From positions 48,621,688 to 48,685,687 of the forward strand of contig CM055105.1 in the NCBI GenBank assembly GCA_029204225.1: 64,000 nt of DNA, written 5' to 3'. The stretch comes from Diphasiastrum complanatum. Taxonomy: Eukaryota; Streptophyta; Lycopodiopsida; Lycopodiales; Lycopodiaceae. Each line of letters begins with the position of its first letter. The stretch's first letter is position 1. Made by a program: the position numbers and the translations under genes. Under the pieces are notes generated by a model, which made no database searches, was not told the origin of the DNA, and saw nothing but the letters and a program-made list of their open reading frames with translations. Of this stretch, positions 35,150 through 49,431 are shown one piece after another.

Positions 35150-37539
35150 ATAGATCCAAATGATCTATTTACTACAGTTCTTTTTCTTCTTGCTTACAGC
35201 TTCTACGACTTGGTATTCTGCCTGTTACCAAGCTTCAGGGCATTCGTTATGTGTGCTCTTGATCTTACAATGCCAAACCAGGCAGAAGGGACAGATTCTC
35301 ATTGTAGTATATTTTTTGTCCTGCCTGTCAGAGGACTACTCAGGGTCGAACTCTCTTGAATGCACTTACATTCATACATAGATGCAAGCGAAGAACACTC
35401 ATCCATAGATCAGAGTGCAGTCCAAATAAACATTCTGAAGATTCTACAGCTATTTACTTTTTAAAATGAATTGAATCAGAGCCTAAACTTTACTAAGCTG
35501 AGCTACGCTTGCATGAATTGACAAACCAAGAAACAAGAAACTAATCTACAACATGTTAGAAGTCCAAGAATCAAGACACCAACCAGTCTTTTGATTCTTG
35601 GACATCCCAAGAACATCAAGAACTGGAATGTCAGAGAATATGCAAGATCTACACCACTATTCCAGCCTATTTAGTTTACTTGAATGTTGGTTCCTACATT
35701 AATCCACAAACAAGGAAAGAAACTAATCCACTCTAGGAAAATAGCAAATCTAATCCACTCTACAATCCACAACCACACACAAAAGGAGGGAAGGGCAAGA
35801 TCATAAATGCATTACTCAAGAAACAAGAATGATCAAGGAGCTCAATGGATGCACCAAACTCATGAACGCTCTTCTCATTTTAGCATGGAGTTGATACAAT
35901 TCAAAATAAGCAAGAGAGCTCCATAGGTGGCATCCTAGTGGAATTTCCACATTTCACAAATTACAAGTGGAATAATGCTCTCCACTAGAGGTCACCATCA
36001 AAAGGTGGCTCACTCTACTTTCTTCAAGAGGGGTCTACTTGCATTTAATACATTTTCCTAGAAATACTAGTTCATACATGGTCATTCCATCTTTCGGGAT
36101 TCACCATGAGGCTTACACAGTTCTTACTTGTCATTACTAACTAGTATTCCTAGGCTCTCATACTTGGCTCTCAGTCTTCATTAGTCTCGTCTTCTCAGAG
36201 ACCTCCTCGGTCTAAGGTGAGAGGTGCTCTTGAGTTGCCCATATTGGACGATGTCGCTCCACTTTTGCATTGGTGTCTTCGAATGGTACTTGGAAAAGCA
36301 TAGATCTTCATTCGCTTACATAAAACCAAGTGCTTATTGTTGCCGGTCTGTAACACAAAAATTGTTTTTTACAAACTGCCGCGTTTGTATCAGAATGTCT
36401 TATTGTTATAGGTGGTTGACATTCTCAAAATTGGAGAGCTCTCAGCAGCTTCACAACTTGCATGCTCGAGTGCTTTCCATGTGTCTCTTTGTTTTGTCAC
36501 TTGTATCTACCATTGACGATTTCATCTTTGGTCTCTTGGCAGATTCTAACTTTTGGGAGATCTGTATCCTCCATTCGCTTCTGGGTGTTTCCGTGGTTCT
36601 TCTCTCAGTTGAAGTTTCAGTCTCAAGGAAAATCTTCATTTTGTAGGTTGCACAAACTCTGGTTATCAGTCTCAAGGGGATGGACTCATCATCAAGAAAT
36701 TGGTGGTAGGAACAGATTTGGATGGACGGTTTGATAACGGTAAGGAAACATGATGAAGGCTTAGTGGAAGGGTGAAGGAACTGATAGTTCTACAGCTGCA
36801 GCCTTGGACCCTTGCAATGCCAAGCTTTGACCACTACTTGCTGGGTGAGGAGCTCACTTTATTTGTAGGTTCACGGTTGTCTTCATCTTTCTGTTTTTGC
36901 AGCTCTTTCTTTTGATCCATTACTTTTGGATCTTTTTGGGCTTCGTAGGAGGGGATTCAACTATCATTACTCCAGAGAGTTTCTTTTGATCAAGATTGAT
37001 CTGACTCATTTGTTGCTTAAGTTTTGTCCTTTCCTCCTCAGCTTCTTGGATATTTCTCTTTATTTGTTTTGGCTGCTTTGCCTGCTTCTTAGATCTTCGT
37101 TTGGCTGATCATCCATTGTAGGTGGCAGTTGGTCTCTGTAGGACATTTGCAATGATCTATCAGCTGCTTTGGTAAGACTATCAAAACTGGAGATTTCTCA
37201 GAAGAACAGTAACTGGTGATAAACAAACAGATGGAAGGAAGGGTGATGGTGACAACGGTAGATGGTGTGAACGATAGGCATAAGAGTGGATGCAGATGTA
37301 TGGCAAGAGGCCGGTTGAAGGAGGAGACTGATTTTCCAGTGCTTGTGTTTCCCTTTTCTAAAGGATCTTCGTCGTGACTAGGATACTTTTTCTGATCGAG
37401 TCTCTTTGGATTGTCCATATGTCTTCTTAGCCTTGTCGTTGTCAACTTTGGGTTTGTGACCTTGGTTGTCGATCTTGTTGGTGTTGTTGTTGGCAACGGA
37501 ACTACTCCACTGGATCCAAGAAGATCCACTCTCTACAAA

Positions 37540-37699
<160 letters not shown>

Positions 37700-38129
37700 C
37701 CGAGGTAACACCAAAATTATATTGAGTGACTACACTTCACTTGCCAATTTATAGGCATCTTGGGTTCACCTAGGTGGTGCCCATGTGGCAGCATGCTAAT
37801 TAATTAATTACAATTGCCTCTTGTGACCTAAGTAACATGTTCTTAAAATTGAGTTACAAATGCCACTTGGAAAATTGTGGTCCACGTCTCAAAATATTTT
37901 GAGGGCTTGATAACTCAAGATTGAGGGGTTCTCAAGAACATTTATTATAACACCACCCAATACAAGGTTTCAACATTAGATTGCCTTTTTTTCTAGGTAG
38001 TTAATTCCTAGCACACCGGCACATGGGCTTACACATGCAAGAAGCCATGGTCGGGCCTTCTCGTGTCGCCACTGAACTTCTAGCCTCTTATGGGATAAGG
38101 TTTGGCTTCAACGAATCTGCCAACATAAT

Positions 38130-39500
38130 TCAATCACTCAATGAGCTCACAAAGATCCAAGATACAAGTTTGGCATTAAACTGAAGCTATCTCATGGCAT
38201 GCATAGAATTTGGGCGTTCTAAATTTTAAAACTTGAAGTTTATGAAGATCAATCAATAAGTGAGCAATCTGTAGTGATTTGAGCAAAAAAGAAGGTGTCT
38301 TTACTGATAGAATTCAAATTTAAGCTCTCTCAAGTGATAAGGATCAAATCCATCATTAACATATTGAGATCGAGCAATTTGAAATTCCTAAACTCAATGT
38401 TTGTAAAAATCAATCATCGAATGATACATGTCAAAAAAAAAAATATCAAAATTATATTGCAACGTAGGCATCAAAGTGAATCAAATTCAAGCTTAGACCT
38501 CAAAGATACGCATAAAATTTGCAACATCTGAATTTCTAAAACTTGATTGTTCTTAAGTTTAATTACTTGATGTGCAATCTTGATTTCAATCACTCAATGG
38601 GATATGTCAAGCATCAAAATCAAATTTTCTTGGGTAATATGCATACAATTGGACTAGTCTAAATGTTGTAAACTTGGAATTCCTAGGATTCAATCTAGCA
38701 ATATTCAATGATAAGGGCCAAAATCAAACTATCTTGAGTGATAGAAAAAAAAATGGAGCCATTTGTAGTGATATGGATTACACGCACTAATACACAAACA
38801 AAAATTGCAAATGGTCAATTTTCATCTCTAAATAAGTTGTGTTGATTGACAAGGGTCAAAATCAAGATATCTTACAACATAGGCATCAAGTGATACATGT
38901 CAAATTGGAGCTATATCAGGTTGTAGCAATCAATTTTATTAGTAGGGGATTGGACTAGAGCAATTCAAATGTCTCACAATCAAAATCGGCCGAACTGAAT
39001 CACTAGATGAGCTTTGTCATGTGCTACGAACCAAAACTACATTTCAGACATAGATTTTAATGAGCCATCTGAATATTCAAAACTTAAGATTTATCATATT
39101 CAATCAACCAATGAGTCATCTTGAGGATAAGGACCAATGTCGAGCTATCGTGAGTGATAAAAATCAAATTTAAGTCTCAAGTGATTAAAATCACATGTTT
39201 GGAACTGAAATCAAACTATCTTGTATGATGTGGTTCAAGTTTGAGCCATTTACAAGATTCCATAAATTTGATCACTCAATGAGAATCTTGAATGATACGA
39301 TCCAAAATCAGGCTATCTCGGGTGAACAAAACCAAATTTGAGCTATCTCAAGTGATTGAGGTTTATTTCATCGAAAAGAGACTAAACTATAGTAATTTGA
39401 ACGTCCTAAACTTGACATTGTTGAGTTTGATCACACAATCAGCAGTTTCAATTGATGAAAGCTAAATTTGCATGTTAGACATCAAGCTCAAGCTCGAGTG
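38130..39500 (+). repeat. Degenerate AT-rich repeat block B
   Basis: Same phrase family and orientation as 32750-34700. The closest match is 38270-38475 with 33355-33560, both containing AAGTGATAAGGATCAA then TTAACATATTGAGAT and CATAGGCATCAAAGTGAA-like text. No genes. Confidence 0.7.
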
Positions 39501-39689
39501 ATAGACATAAAATTGATCTAGCATTAAGATGAAGCAATATCAGGCTTTATGTTTAATAATGTTCTTCTACAATGAACTAAAAGTCTATATTGAATGTCTA
39601 TGCTTTATTTCTTCATATTCTCTTGTTGGAGCTCATTTAACCCTATATGTTATTCAAATTCTACTGAATACATGATCTTAACTAAGAAA

Positions 39690-39870
39690 CTACTAACTAG
39701 CTAATAGTCACTAATTATTCAACTAACTAACTAGCTATCTAACTAACATTTATGCTACTATAGTTAGTTAACTATTATACCACTAAACTAGTAAATTAAT
39801 ATTACTTAGTTAGTTAGTTAACTATTCTGATAGTCAATTAGTTAGTTTATAATAAGTAACCAACTAATAA
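39690..39870. repeat. CTAA/TTAG-rich simple sequence with inverted symmetry
   Basis: CTAACTAACTAGCTATC-type runs on the left are mirrored by TTAGTTAGTTAGTTAACTA on the right, so the segment could fold on itself. It is followed by TATTTAGTATT-rich DNA to 40.03 kb. Confidence 0.6.
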
Positions 39871-40249
39871 TAACTAACTAATATCAAAATTTTAGCATAT
39901 TTGATATTTAGTACTTAGATTAAGATTTAGTATAGTAATATTTAGGTATTTTAGTATTTGGTATTTAGTATATTATAGTATTTGGTTTAGTAAGGTATTT
40001 TGTACTAAAATACTAAATATATATAAATGTTTTTTGGTATATTAAAATAAATAATGTAACCTAGTAAGTAACAATCATTTAGTACAATAAAATTGATTCT
40101 AAATACACTTAAAAAAGGCCTAGAAAAGCAAAATAGTTTTGATTTTAAATGATCCAAAACCCAAAATTCTCCTCAAAAAAAAAAAACAAAACAACTTCAA
40201 ACTCTTCTAATAAAAATAGTAGGAAAATTGATTTTGTTTGAAAAGTTTT

Positions 40250-40532
40250 CCTAATAAAATTTATCCATGAACATTTTTTAGCAAGAAAAACTTTTTCCAA
40301 GTTATAAATGGTATCAATGTATCTAAGGAAACTTTTTCGTAGTTACAAATGGTAGCAATGTATCTAGGGAATTAAAGATTTCCAAGATGAAATTGATCCA
40401 AATACATTTTATATTTCCTAGTTAGAAGGGGCTTATAAAGCATCAAAATGCATTTCTTAACCAGGAAAAAACATGTCAAACTAGGGAATTTCACGTTTTT
40501 CCTATGTAGGAAACAAACAAAAGTTTCTTGTG
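40250..40532 (-). repeat. Second copy of the element seen at 21173, inverted
   Basis: The right edge CCTATGTAGGAAACAAACAA followed by AAGTTTCTTGTG is the reverse complement of the left edge at 21173-21207. Inside it are more CTAGGGAATT and TTTCCTAG phrases, as in the first copy. Similarity stops at 40532, giving a shared terminus. Confidence 0.6.
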
Positions 40533-41277
40533 CCCCTGGCCGAATTACTCACGATCTGCTTGTATTTGTCTGCCAGCCTTCAGCGATCATACTGCCTGGT
40601 GCCTGCATTGAAACAAAACATGATTGTTTATGTGTGTGAAGAGAGGCTGCTTGTGAACGAACCATAGGCTTCGATCCAGGGAATTGCAGTGTCCAGCAAA
40701 GTGTATTAGAGAGAATATGGTCTCTGTCTGACTCCGCATACGTTTCACTGCTTGATATCCACGCTAAAGGAGCTCCCAACCTGCCTATGTTGAAAGTCTT
40801 TGATGACTAGACTATTGACCTGTCTGATGTTACCCAGAATGAAATGTGGATGAACTGCTCGTACCCATGTAAAGAGGAAAAAGAGACTCACATGAGAGAA
40901 GAAGCGAAGCAGCAAGTCATGAAGAGAAAGCTTAATGCCTCCGATGGTGATGTTGCACTGATGTGATCAGTAAACAGAGAGATCAGAAAATCATGGCTGA
41001 GTTTAGCCATGGTCATTCTCTTGGTTGTGTTCATGAGAGATGATGAAGAGAGAAGACAACTACTGATGCTCCTGCTGTGCAACGTTGCTAATTTGGAGTA
41101 CCAATGTGTTCTGTGTTCCAGTGGAAACTAAGACTGTGTGTGATGAGCTCCAATGGGAGCTACGACTATTCATGTATTGTACTGAAAAACATAATTTATA
41201 AATTGTTTAGATTCATCAAGAAGGACGTGTCTTGTTTGCATATGCATATCAAGAAAAGTTACCCTGCTCTTAAGTTT

Positions 41278-41297
41278 GGGGGGGGGGGGGGGGGGGG
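41278..41297 (+). repeat. Poly-G run (20 G)
   Basis: 20 consecutive G, opposite in strand to the poly-C run at 31226. Confidence 0.95.
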
Positions 41298-41990
41298 TGG
41301 GCACTCCTTGTATCTTCAGCACTGCCCACTTTGGCCCCAGCTCCACCACAGCCACATGGGTTCTTCCGATGGCAAAATGGCCGATAAGGTAGACCTTCTT
41401 AGTGTGGAAACATTTTTTATTAACCTTCTTTTTACTATAAACTTTTGTACGTGGAAAGCACATGGATTGTGCCCTTGAGGAGGGGTGTTCAAATCCTTCG
41501 TAAAAATGAAAACATCTGGATTTACTGCCAAGTTTTATACTATAGCTTCGTTCTAAGAATTTACAATTACTGAAAGATGCAAAAATATTAATAAAGAAAG
41601 CTAAAAGCAATAAATGAAAGCGACAATCTTGCAAGGATATTCAAAATCTCTCAAGAGAAGGTACCAACCATGGCCAGTTCGGTTGTAATCCAGGTCCAGT
41701 GCTCAGATTTGAATGCTGAGTATAAGAAGAATGAGTTTGCTATGGGTCATTGATGGGATTCTCCATTCTGAGGTATCCTAATTCCATCGGTTTTGCATGA
41801 AGCCGGGGCTAATGCAACCGGGGTCAGCGATGGAGGTACCATTTTGTGTTGCTCAGATTTTGGATGATTGATGGCCAGTGAACCAGCCTCGTGGAGGAGA
41901 CCTGGGAGGATGAAGCGTTGTAAATGGATGCTGAGAATTCGCGTAGGAGAGCAACAAACCCGCGATCCAACCTCCTGACCTGCAAGAAAG

Positions 41991-42129
<139 letters not shown>

Positions 42130-43349
42130 CACTCGCGCGCGCGATGGTGTCGCGACGATGGCGGCTATTGCAAGTCGGTTAACCTAACTAAGATCTGAAG
42201 TAGGTTGAACGATTGAAGGAATTTGGTTGATAAAAGTATGATGGTTGGAAAACTTATGATGTGGAGTTATTCACTTCAGAGATTTCCCAAATATGTTATT
42301 TACTCAAGAGAAATAGAATTTTCTTTAGCTGAGTTACGAGATTCTCAGTGATATATGTGAGTAACATATGCGGATTTTGAGAGGAATCTGCCAGATAATG
42401 ACATATGTGTTTATGTACTGGGTCATAGTGAGATTATTCTCATATGTGCACGATTAATCTTGTGTGGATCTACTATGTATTCCTGGTTACTAAGGTTATC
42501 TGGTGCACTTAACCTAGTTGGTGAACATAGACATATGATCAAGTATTGTGTTTGACAATTACTTGTAGAGTTAACAGATCTGTTCTGATAGATCTATTGA
42601 TTAACTTAAAGTGATTCGGATATGGGTCTAAATGTGGTGTTGTACGTGTATAGTTGAGATCTGCACCTAGACATTTAAGATTTCTAAATCATGAACAATT
42701 AACTTGAGTAATTGATTTACTCTTGCGAAAGTTAATTGGTAAAACGGACAGTGTGAAGAGAATTCATCGGAAACTGTTTGTTTTGTGTGTATTGCTTGTA
42801 AGACACATAATTTATGAGTCATTCAGATTCATTAAGGAATTATGTGCATAGGATACTGATTACTTGGATGAGTATTTCTCAGTTGAGTAATAGACTTGAT
42901 TCATTAGTGATAGTATCCCAATGAGCTCAATTGGATACTGGATCCTAATGGTGCCAAGAATGGTAAACTGAATTTTGGGAATTCAACAGAACTTTGTAAT
43001 CACTAGATGTTGTTCTAGGTGATTGTATAAAGTTTATCTTGTTAAAGACGTGTGTTATAATCCCCATGCAGGTCAACTATAAATAGGTCACAGCTCTACA
43101 TGCATACCTCCTGCCTATAATAGCCACATGCACATGCACTACTTCGTGCAAGAGCTTATACTATCACTACCAGAAAAGTAGTTAAAGTTTTTATTATCGT
43201 GGAACTATGATTGCATGTTGGGATTTAAAATGACTAAGAATTGTGTATAAAATGATTTTGCCAACATATAGGATTCATTTAATAATAGTTTTTTACAAAA
43301 AAATTTGACCATGAAATATGTTCGTCATTTTGGATTTTTGAAGTTGGCA

Positions 43350-43610
43350 AGGATTCACGAATATTCATGATTAGTATTCACAATAATCACGACCAATATT
43401 CAGAATATTTTAGTTTTTACGATCAGTATTCACAATAATCATGATCAATCATGAACATTCACGATCAGTATTCTAGAGTATCAGGATCAACATTCACAGT
43501 TTCACGATCAGTAGTCACAGTTTCATGATCAACATTCATGGTATAACGATCAAAATTTAGAGTATTCATGTTTCAATATTCACATTTTAGTATTCACACC
43601 TCAATCCATC
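43350..43610 (+). repeat. Degenerate GATCA/TATTCAC tandem repeat
   Basis: A phrase near TTCACGATCAGTATTCACAA recurs about ten times at irregular spacing of roughly 20-30 bp (CACGATCAGTATTC, CATGATCAACATTC, AACGATCAAAATTT). The central GATCA and TGATCA are palindromic. No coding sense. Confidence 0.75.
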
Positions 43611-46239
43611 AACTCCTCATCCTACCTGCAAAAAGGTCAAACAAAGCACAAACAAAGAAAAGAGATTGAGGATGGTGAGTAGTAGCAACAGTAGATGAGA
43701 GAAGAGAAGAGGGCGAAACATAATTGAGCTTGCAACTAACAAGAGAAGCCACGTGTTTTTTTTTTTCTAACATGTCTCTTCTTTTAACACTTTAAAATGA
43801 CTATAAAGAAGATAAGAAGTCACAATTTTTTAATAATTATCTTTCATCTTCTTCAATCTTCTATGCGTGGCAAAGCTACAAATTTTTATTCTAGAATATT
43901 GCAATGACTACTAACACTTTTTCATCTCCTTTGAAATAAGTAAGAGTTCATCTCCTAATTTTTTGACCCAAGCATTTGTCAAGAGACCACTCTTGGCGAG
44001 TTTCACCTTGTATTATTAATGAAGTAGGATTAGCGTCTTTTACTTTTTTTTAATATGAAGTTAGCTATCTATCAAGAAATGACTTTTGTAACAAAGATGT
44101 AGCTATTCTTCTTTCTCATCATTCAATGGCACATTAGCAAAAAAACTTTGTTCTCATCAATTTGAACAAAAAACTAATGGGAATCCACAAAAAGAGACAC
44201 ACTTTGTCACTGATTCCAACAAATCCACAAATCTAACGATCATCGCCAAGTTAATCCTTATTTAAATTGAAAAGACTTAGATCTTAAGTTAATTCTTATT
44301 AGTTAGAATCCAAAAGGGCTATATTTTGCAATGTCTCAAGGACTTCTGACAATGTTCAACATGTGGCTCATCAATCATTGAAGTTAAGAGACACATCAAT
44401 CTTCATATGGAGTGTGTGGTTTTCAATCAATGCCAAGAACTATAGGTGCCATAGAATCAATGTACAAATTAGAGCCAAAATCGAATGAAAGATTTCAACA
44501 AGACTTTTAGTTCCATCCACTTATAACTGGGACCTGAGATTTTTTAGGTACAAACATAATTTGTTGCTCATCCTCTTGCTTATAGAAACCGAGTTTCAAA
44601 AAAATTGAAAAATTGCAAAGATGAAAAAAATTATTATTTATGTGCATTCTTTAGACTGAACAAAAATTGCTATTTTATTTTTCGAATACAACAAAATTTT
44701 GTGGCTTAGACGGTCATTCATGCCATTGAGAATTCTAGACTTCAAAGAATGCATGTTAGATTGCAAAAAGATTCAACATTACAAGACTCTATAAAAAAAA
44801 AAAATCTCTACATGCTTTGAATGCAATCACTTGGTTAAAACATTTCACAGATGTGCATGGAGAGAAATTGCCAAAGTTTTCTTGACAATTTTAAAAAATT
44901 GGAGATACTTTTGAAGTCCAAGGACTTCTCTAAGGCAAAAATGTGACCTCTTCAACTTATTCATACTTCCTTGACAAAACTATTTCCAAAAAAATAAGAA
45001 TAGGATTCCAACTTTTGGTGGGCCACACCCATAATAAAATTGATCAAATGTTTAGCTATAATTTTTCTAAGAGACTTAGATGTAAGAAGGCATTTGTTAG
45101 TGCTTGAAACTAATGTTGAGAAATCATATACACTAAAACCAGTTGTGTCATTCATGCGACATACAGTTGATTTTTAAGATTAAATTAAGCTATCTAATGA
45201 GACAATGTTGCATAGCTAGTATTGATGACATTAGATTTCAGTATCAATGCAAAATTATTGGAGTTACATTGTTGTGGGGCAAATAATATTCAAGTTTAGC
45301 ATTATGGTTACCTTTTAAAAGAGTTCAATATTTGCTTAATGTGCCTTCTACTCAAGTCAAAATTGCATCATTGTCTTCTTTAAGGTCCATGTTAGAAGAA
45401 TAGAAGGCTCATAACATCGTGAGGTTCTTCTAGTTGCCTCATTAGATTTTTTGTAATCAAGCAACTTGTTAGTTTTTTGACGAATTTGATCAACATTGGT
45501 GGATACCCTTTTTTGAGAGACAAAAAAGCAGTTTGCTCAACCTTGGAGATGCACCATCAGCTAAAGAATTTCAATGGCTATTCAAGTTAGAGTTCCACCA
45601 ACAATTTTCGAACCTTCCAATCTTCCACAAAGTAAAGATTTTTTACAACTTGTGCAAGGCATGGAACATTAGATTTATTTGGTTGAAAAAACAACAAACA
45701 AACTGCAAAAGTTGCCAAAATGAAGTGGGTCCATGATCTTAATAAAATTCCAATTGCAAGTCTTGTTTTTCTTTTGGCTTCTAAAAGTAGTGAAAGAAAT
45801 ACATTTTGGATTGCAAAATTTCTTTGAGTCATTCAAGACCATAACCAGAAAAAGCATTATGGATTCGTTAGTTGTGCACTACCTTGATAAATGCTTTTCT
45901 AGGAATTAGATCCAAAGGGCAAAAGAAAACGATTGCCAAAAAATCAAGGTTGATAATTAAAATTTTAAAAATATAGATTTTCCGTTTACGAAAATCACCT
46001 ATTATAGCTATATAAAAAGAATGACTTAAATTAATGGCACAACCATCATCCTGATCAACTTGTCACCAATGGAGAAAATTTGATTTACAAGGTTACTTTT
46101 TTAGGTTAGAATCCCAAAACAAGCCAATATCAATATGAAACTTATTTAATTTTCAAAGTTTGATTTGACCTTATAGACTAGATATTAGCTTATTGCATTT
46201 TTCCTATACATTTACTTGTCTCTTAGGATTTCTCTAGAC
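43611..46239. other. AT-rich stretch without a supported gene
   Basis: Several short open frames, the best being 45533-45736 (67 residues, LNLGDAPSAKEFQWLFKLEF), flanked by stops and without a recognised domain. It could be a decayed TE. Confidence 0.35.
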
Positions 46240-46929
46240 TGTGAAGAATTGCCAAAAATTGGCAAATCTAGCTTGATCAAAAACCGTGTAGAACTTTGTA
46301 AATATTGTTTCCACACATGTAATGCCAAGATGCCACGTGGCAACCCACTCCTAATATAGGTTAGATCAAGTCAAGAGAGTTGGTCATGTCTATTTGGTGG
46401 TCATCCCTACTTTATAGGACCTACACCTGAGTTTAAGGTGAAAATTTGACCAACTAGCTACCTACCAAGCATAACTCTAGGATCTAGGCTAGGGTTTCAT
46501 TTTAGGTCAAGGAGAGTGAGTTAACTTCCTTATTACATGCTGGAAATCCACCTAACTTCAAGAAGGAATTTGAATTTGCTATGTATTCCCTCTCTCCATA
46601 GTGAGAAGAAAGAAAATTTTTGGAGCTCATTGGCAATCTCAAGCTAATTCACTATGTACATTGAGTTTTTGTGATCCAAAAGAAACCAAATCAATTTCTA
46701 CTTGTTTCTCAGGTTGAAGTCCGTACTACAGCCTGTAGTACACACGTGTGGTCTCGGATTTCAATGTTTATCAATGCTTTTGATTGTTAATGCTTGTTGT
46801 TTGTCAAATTGCCAATCTAGATCAACTTTTTTGTGTCTAGTTTTTTGATAGATTGTTAAGCAAGCATCCAATCACTCTTGTGGATCTTTTGTAGATCCAT
46901 TTATGGTCCTAAAGTACAGTACTTTCACA
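46240..46929 (+). repeat. 5' LTR of a Ty1/copia element
   Basis: 690 bp with TGTGAA...TTCACA inverted ends, followed at once by TGGTATCAGAGC (46930-46941). It heads the gag-protease ORF at 47728. No matching 3' LTR was found downstream. Confidence 0.8.
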
Positions 46930-47727
46930 TGGTATCAGAGCCAAGTACAAGAGCATAAGCCATTGATCTAATGCAAATTCATTTTTAGCAAGTTTTGGTG
47001 CTAAAAAACTAGTATTGAGAGGGCAAGCTAGAATCTTGATTTTGGTGAGGAGATTTGATCCCAAACTTGGTAGGAGTCCAAATCAGTACTATCCACATGT
47101 GTGGGCACCTGTGAACCTGCATTTAATGCTTAGTATTCATTTGATCCAAAGAAATTCAATTTGTGAGCTTTTGATGTAATTTCTGGTGAAAATCTTAGGA
47201 TAAACTTGAGTGCCATTGATTAGATTTGACTTAGGGTCATGAGATCTAATTAATCTAGGCTGAAATCAGGTCCTCTAAACTTGTTTTACAGGTCTTGAAA
47301 GTACATCAAAAAGTGTGAAAGAGATTAAGTCATTTTTTTGTCCAAAAATAGCCAAAATTGGCAAGATTTGATTGTAAGTAGATTTCACACCATCTTATCG
47401 TCATTCCAACTTTGTGAGGGAGTGCTAGAACTGAGATTATAAGTCCATTTGTTGGATTAGAAATCTAATTTGAGTGAAACACTACAATAGAGAGACCTTA
47501 GTGAGTTTCTGGAGACAATTAAATCCATTTCTTGGCAAGATTTGTTTGAAAGTAGTTTTCACTTCATCTTATCTTCATTCCAACTTTGTGAAGGAGTGAT
47601 AGAACTATGATTATAAGTCCATTTGTTGAATTAGAAATCAAATTTGAGTGAAACACTGCAAGTGTGAGACCTTTGTGAGTTTCAAGTCAATCAAATCTAT
47701 TTCTTATATGTAGAAGTCACTAGTAAG

Positions 47728-49431
47728 ATGGGATTTGCTGGAGCATACCTTCTAGAAGCTAGTGAGAGGTTGAATTCTACAAACTATGCTATTTGGAAGG
47801 TCAGGATGGAGTCACTCTTGGTGCTCCAAGACCTTTATGAGTTCTTGATTGAAGATGAAAATGAACCTCTAGGTGCACAGGAGTTAGCTAGATACAAGAA
47901 GATATCTAGGCTTGCACTTCATTGTGTGAAGATGAATGTGAGCAATGATTTGTTGAGAGAAGTATCAGCTTGTACTAGTGCTAAAGAGGCTTGGGAGTCT
48001 TTAAAATCAATCTATGAGTCTAGCAACACTTCTAGAGTTCTTATGCTTAGAAATCAAATTTTGCAAAGCATGAGGAGAAGTGAGGAGAGTGCACATGATT
48101 ATGTACTCAGAATCAAGTCTCTAAATAGGGAGTTGGCTTTCATTGGAGAGAAGATTCATGATGGAGAGCTTGTACAAATTGTCCTTAATGGTCTAGGAGA
48201 TGACTTTGCAAATTTGGTCCAAAGTTTTGCCATACAAGACACTTTGCCAACTATAGAAAGACTTCACAGTGTATTAGTGGCTAAAGAGTGTAGGATGCTC
48301 CATGCAAAATCTAGGATGAGTTCCTTGTCTTTGCAGGATGGTGATGAGAAAGCCAATTTCTCATTCAAGGGCAAAAAGAAGACCAATGGAAAGAATAAGC
48401 ATCCAAAGGAGGCCAAAGAAGAGGATGATGCATGAAGCTCAAAGGACAAGTCAAAGCAGAAATGCTTCTTTTGTGGAAAGGAGGGGCATTATGCATCTGA
48501 ATGCTACAAGAGGCTAAGAGCACAAGTGGAGAAGGACAAACAAGGAAACCTTGCAAAGGAGGAGGAGGAGGAGGAGGATGAAGTAGATGTATTCTTGATG
48601 GCATCTACATCCTCACCAACAAGCAATAGCAATTCAAGAGACAATTGGTGGATCGACAGTGGAGCTAGCTCCCACATGTCTTGTGAAAAGGACTTTTTCT
48701 CAACCTTACACTCTTTCAATGCTGCTAAAAAGTTTGTCTTTACTGCAAATGATGAAGAGTGTAGGATAGATGGTGTTGGTACCATCTCTTTGTGTCTAGA
48801 ATCCTCAAAATGCATGGATCTAGAAAATGTCCTTTATGTACCATCAATCACCAAGAATATGGTTAGTGTTGGTCTACTCTTAGAAAGTGGTTTGGATGTC
48901 CACTTTAAGCATGGTGTTTGCTTCATCTTGAAGAATGATGTTTGCATTGCAAAGGGATTTAAACATGGAAAATTGTTTAAGTTGGAAGCTAGTGTTGCTT
49001 TTGAAAGAATGAGCTTGGCAAAGGAGGAGATCACTCAAGAGGAGATCTTGGAAAAGTGTGACCTTGCTTGCATTGAGGAGGAGCATCAAAAGGAGGAAGA
49101 TCTTGAGGATCAGCCTCAAAGCATGAGAGTTCCAAGAGAGTCTTCAATGACAATGGCTGAGTCATCAAATTGCATGCAAATTGTCCACTCAAGTGTGCAT
49201 CTTGCAAGGGTGGTGAGCATTGGAGAGTCTACTATCTTTGAATACTTTTTGAAAAGTAGTAGTAGACATGAGGTGACTTGTTTCTTACCTTTAAGATTCA
49301 TGATGTTTATTACTTTGTATGACAAGACAATGAAATGGGATGCTTTGAAATCTACATTTGTTGTTGATAAAGCAATTTCATTGGATAACTATTTTTGTAA
49401 TAGTTTGAATAGCCACATGCTTTGTGCATGA
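47728..49431 (+). pseudogene. Copia gag-protease polyprotein with one internal stop, pol truncated
   Basis: One frame of 568 codons is broken only by TGA at 48433-48435. The gag part (residues 1-235) has the UBN2 pattern: ERLNSTNYAIWKVRMESLL, CTSAKEAWESLKSIYESS, LRNQILQSMRR, ELVQIVLNGLGDDF. After the stop come the knuckle CFFCGKEGHYASEC, an acidic linker, and the protease WWIDSGASSHMSCEKDFF with intact DSG, ending near HGKLFKLEASVAFERM. The HHCC zinc finger, integrase, RT and RNase H that should follow are absent. The last about 140 residues are an acidic segment then unrecognised sequence. Confidence 0.88.

Noticed and set aside
36224-36646. 140-residue hydrophobic ORF
   Set aside because: No ATG-led homologous domain, composition typical of T-rich non-coding DNA, and no splice-linked neighbour.
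39690-39870. Interstitial telomere repeat
   Set aside because: The unit is CTAA/TTAG, not the plant CCCTAAA, and the orientation flips within the block.
45533-45736. 67-residue ORF within a partly open region
   Set aside because: Looks protein-like in part but has stops on both sides and no recognised family; kept only as a remark in the regional entry.
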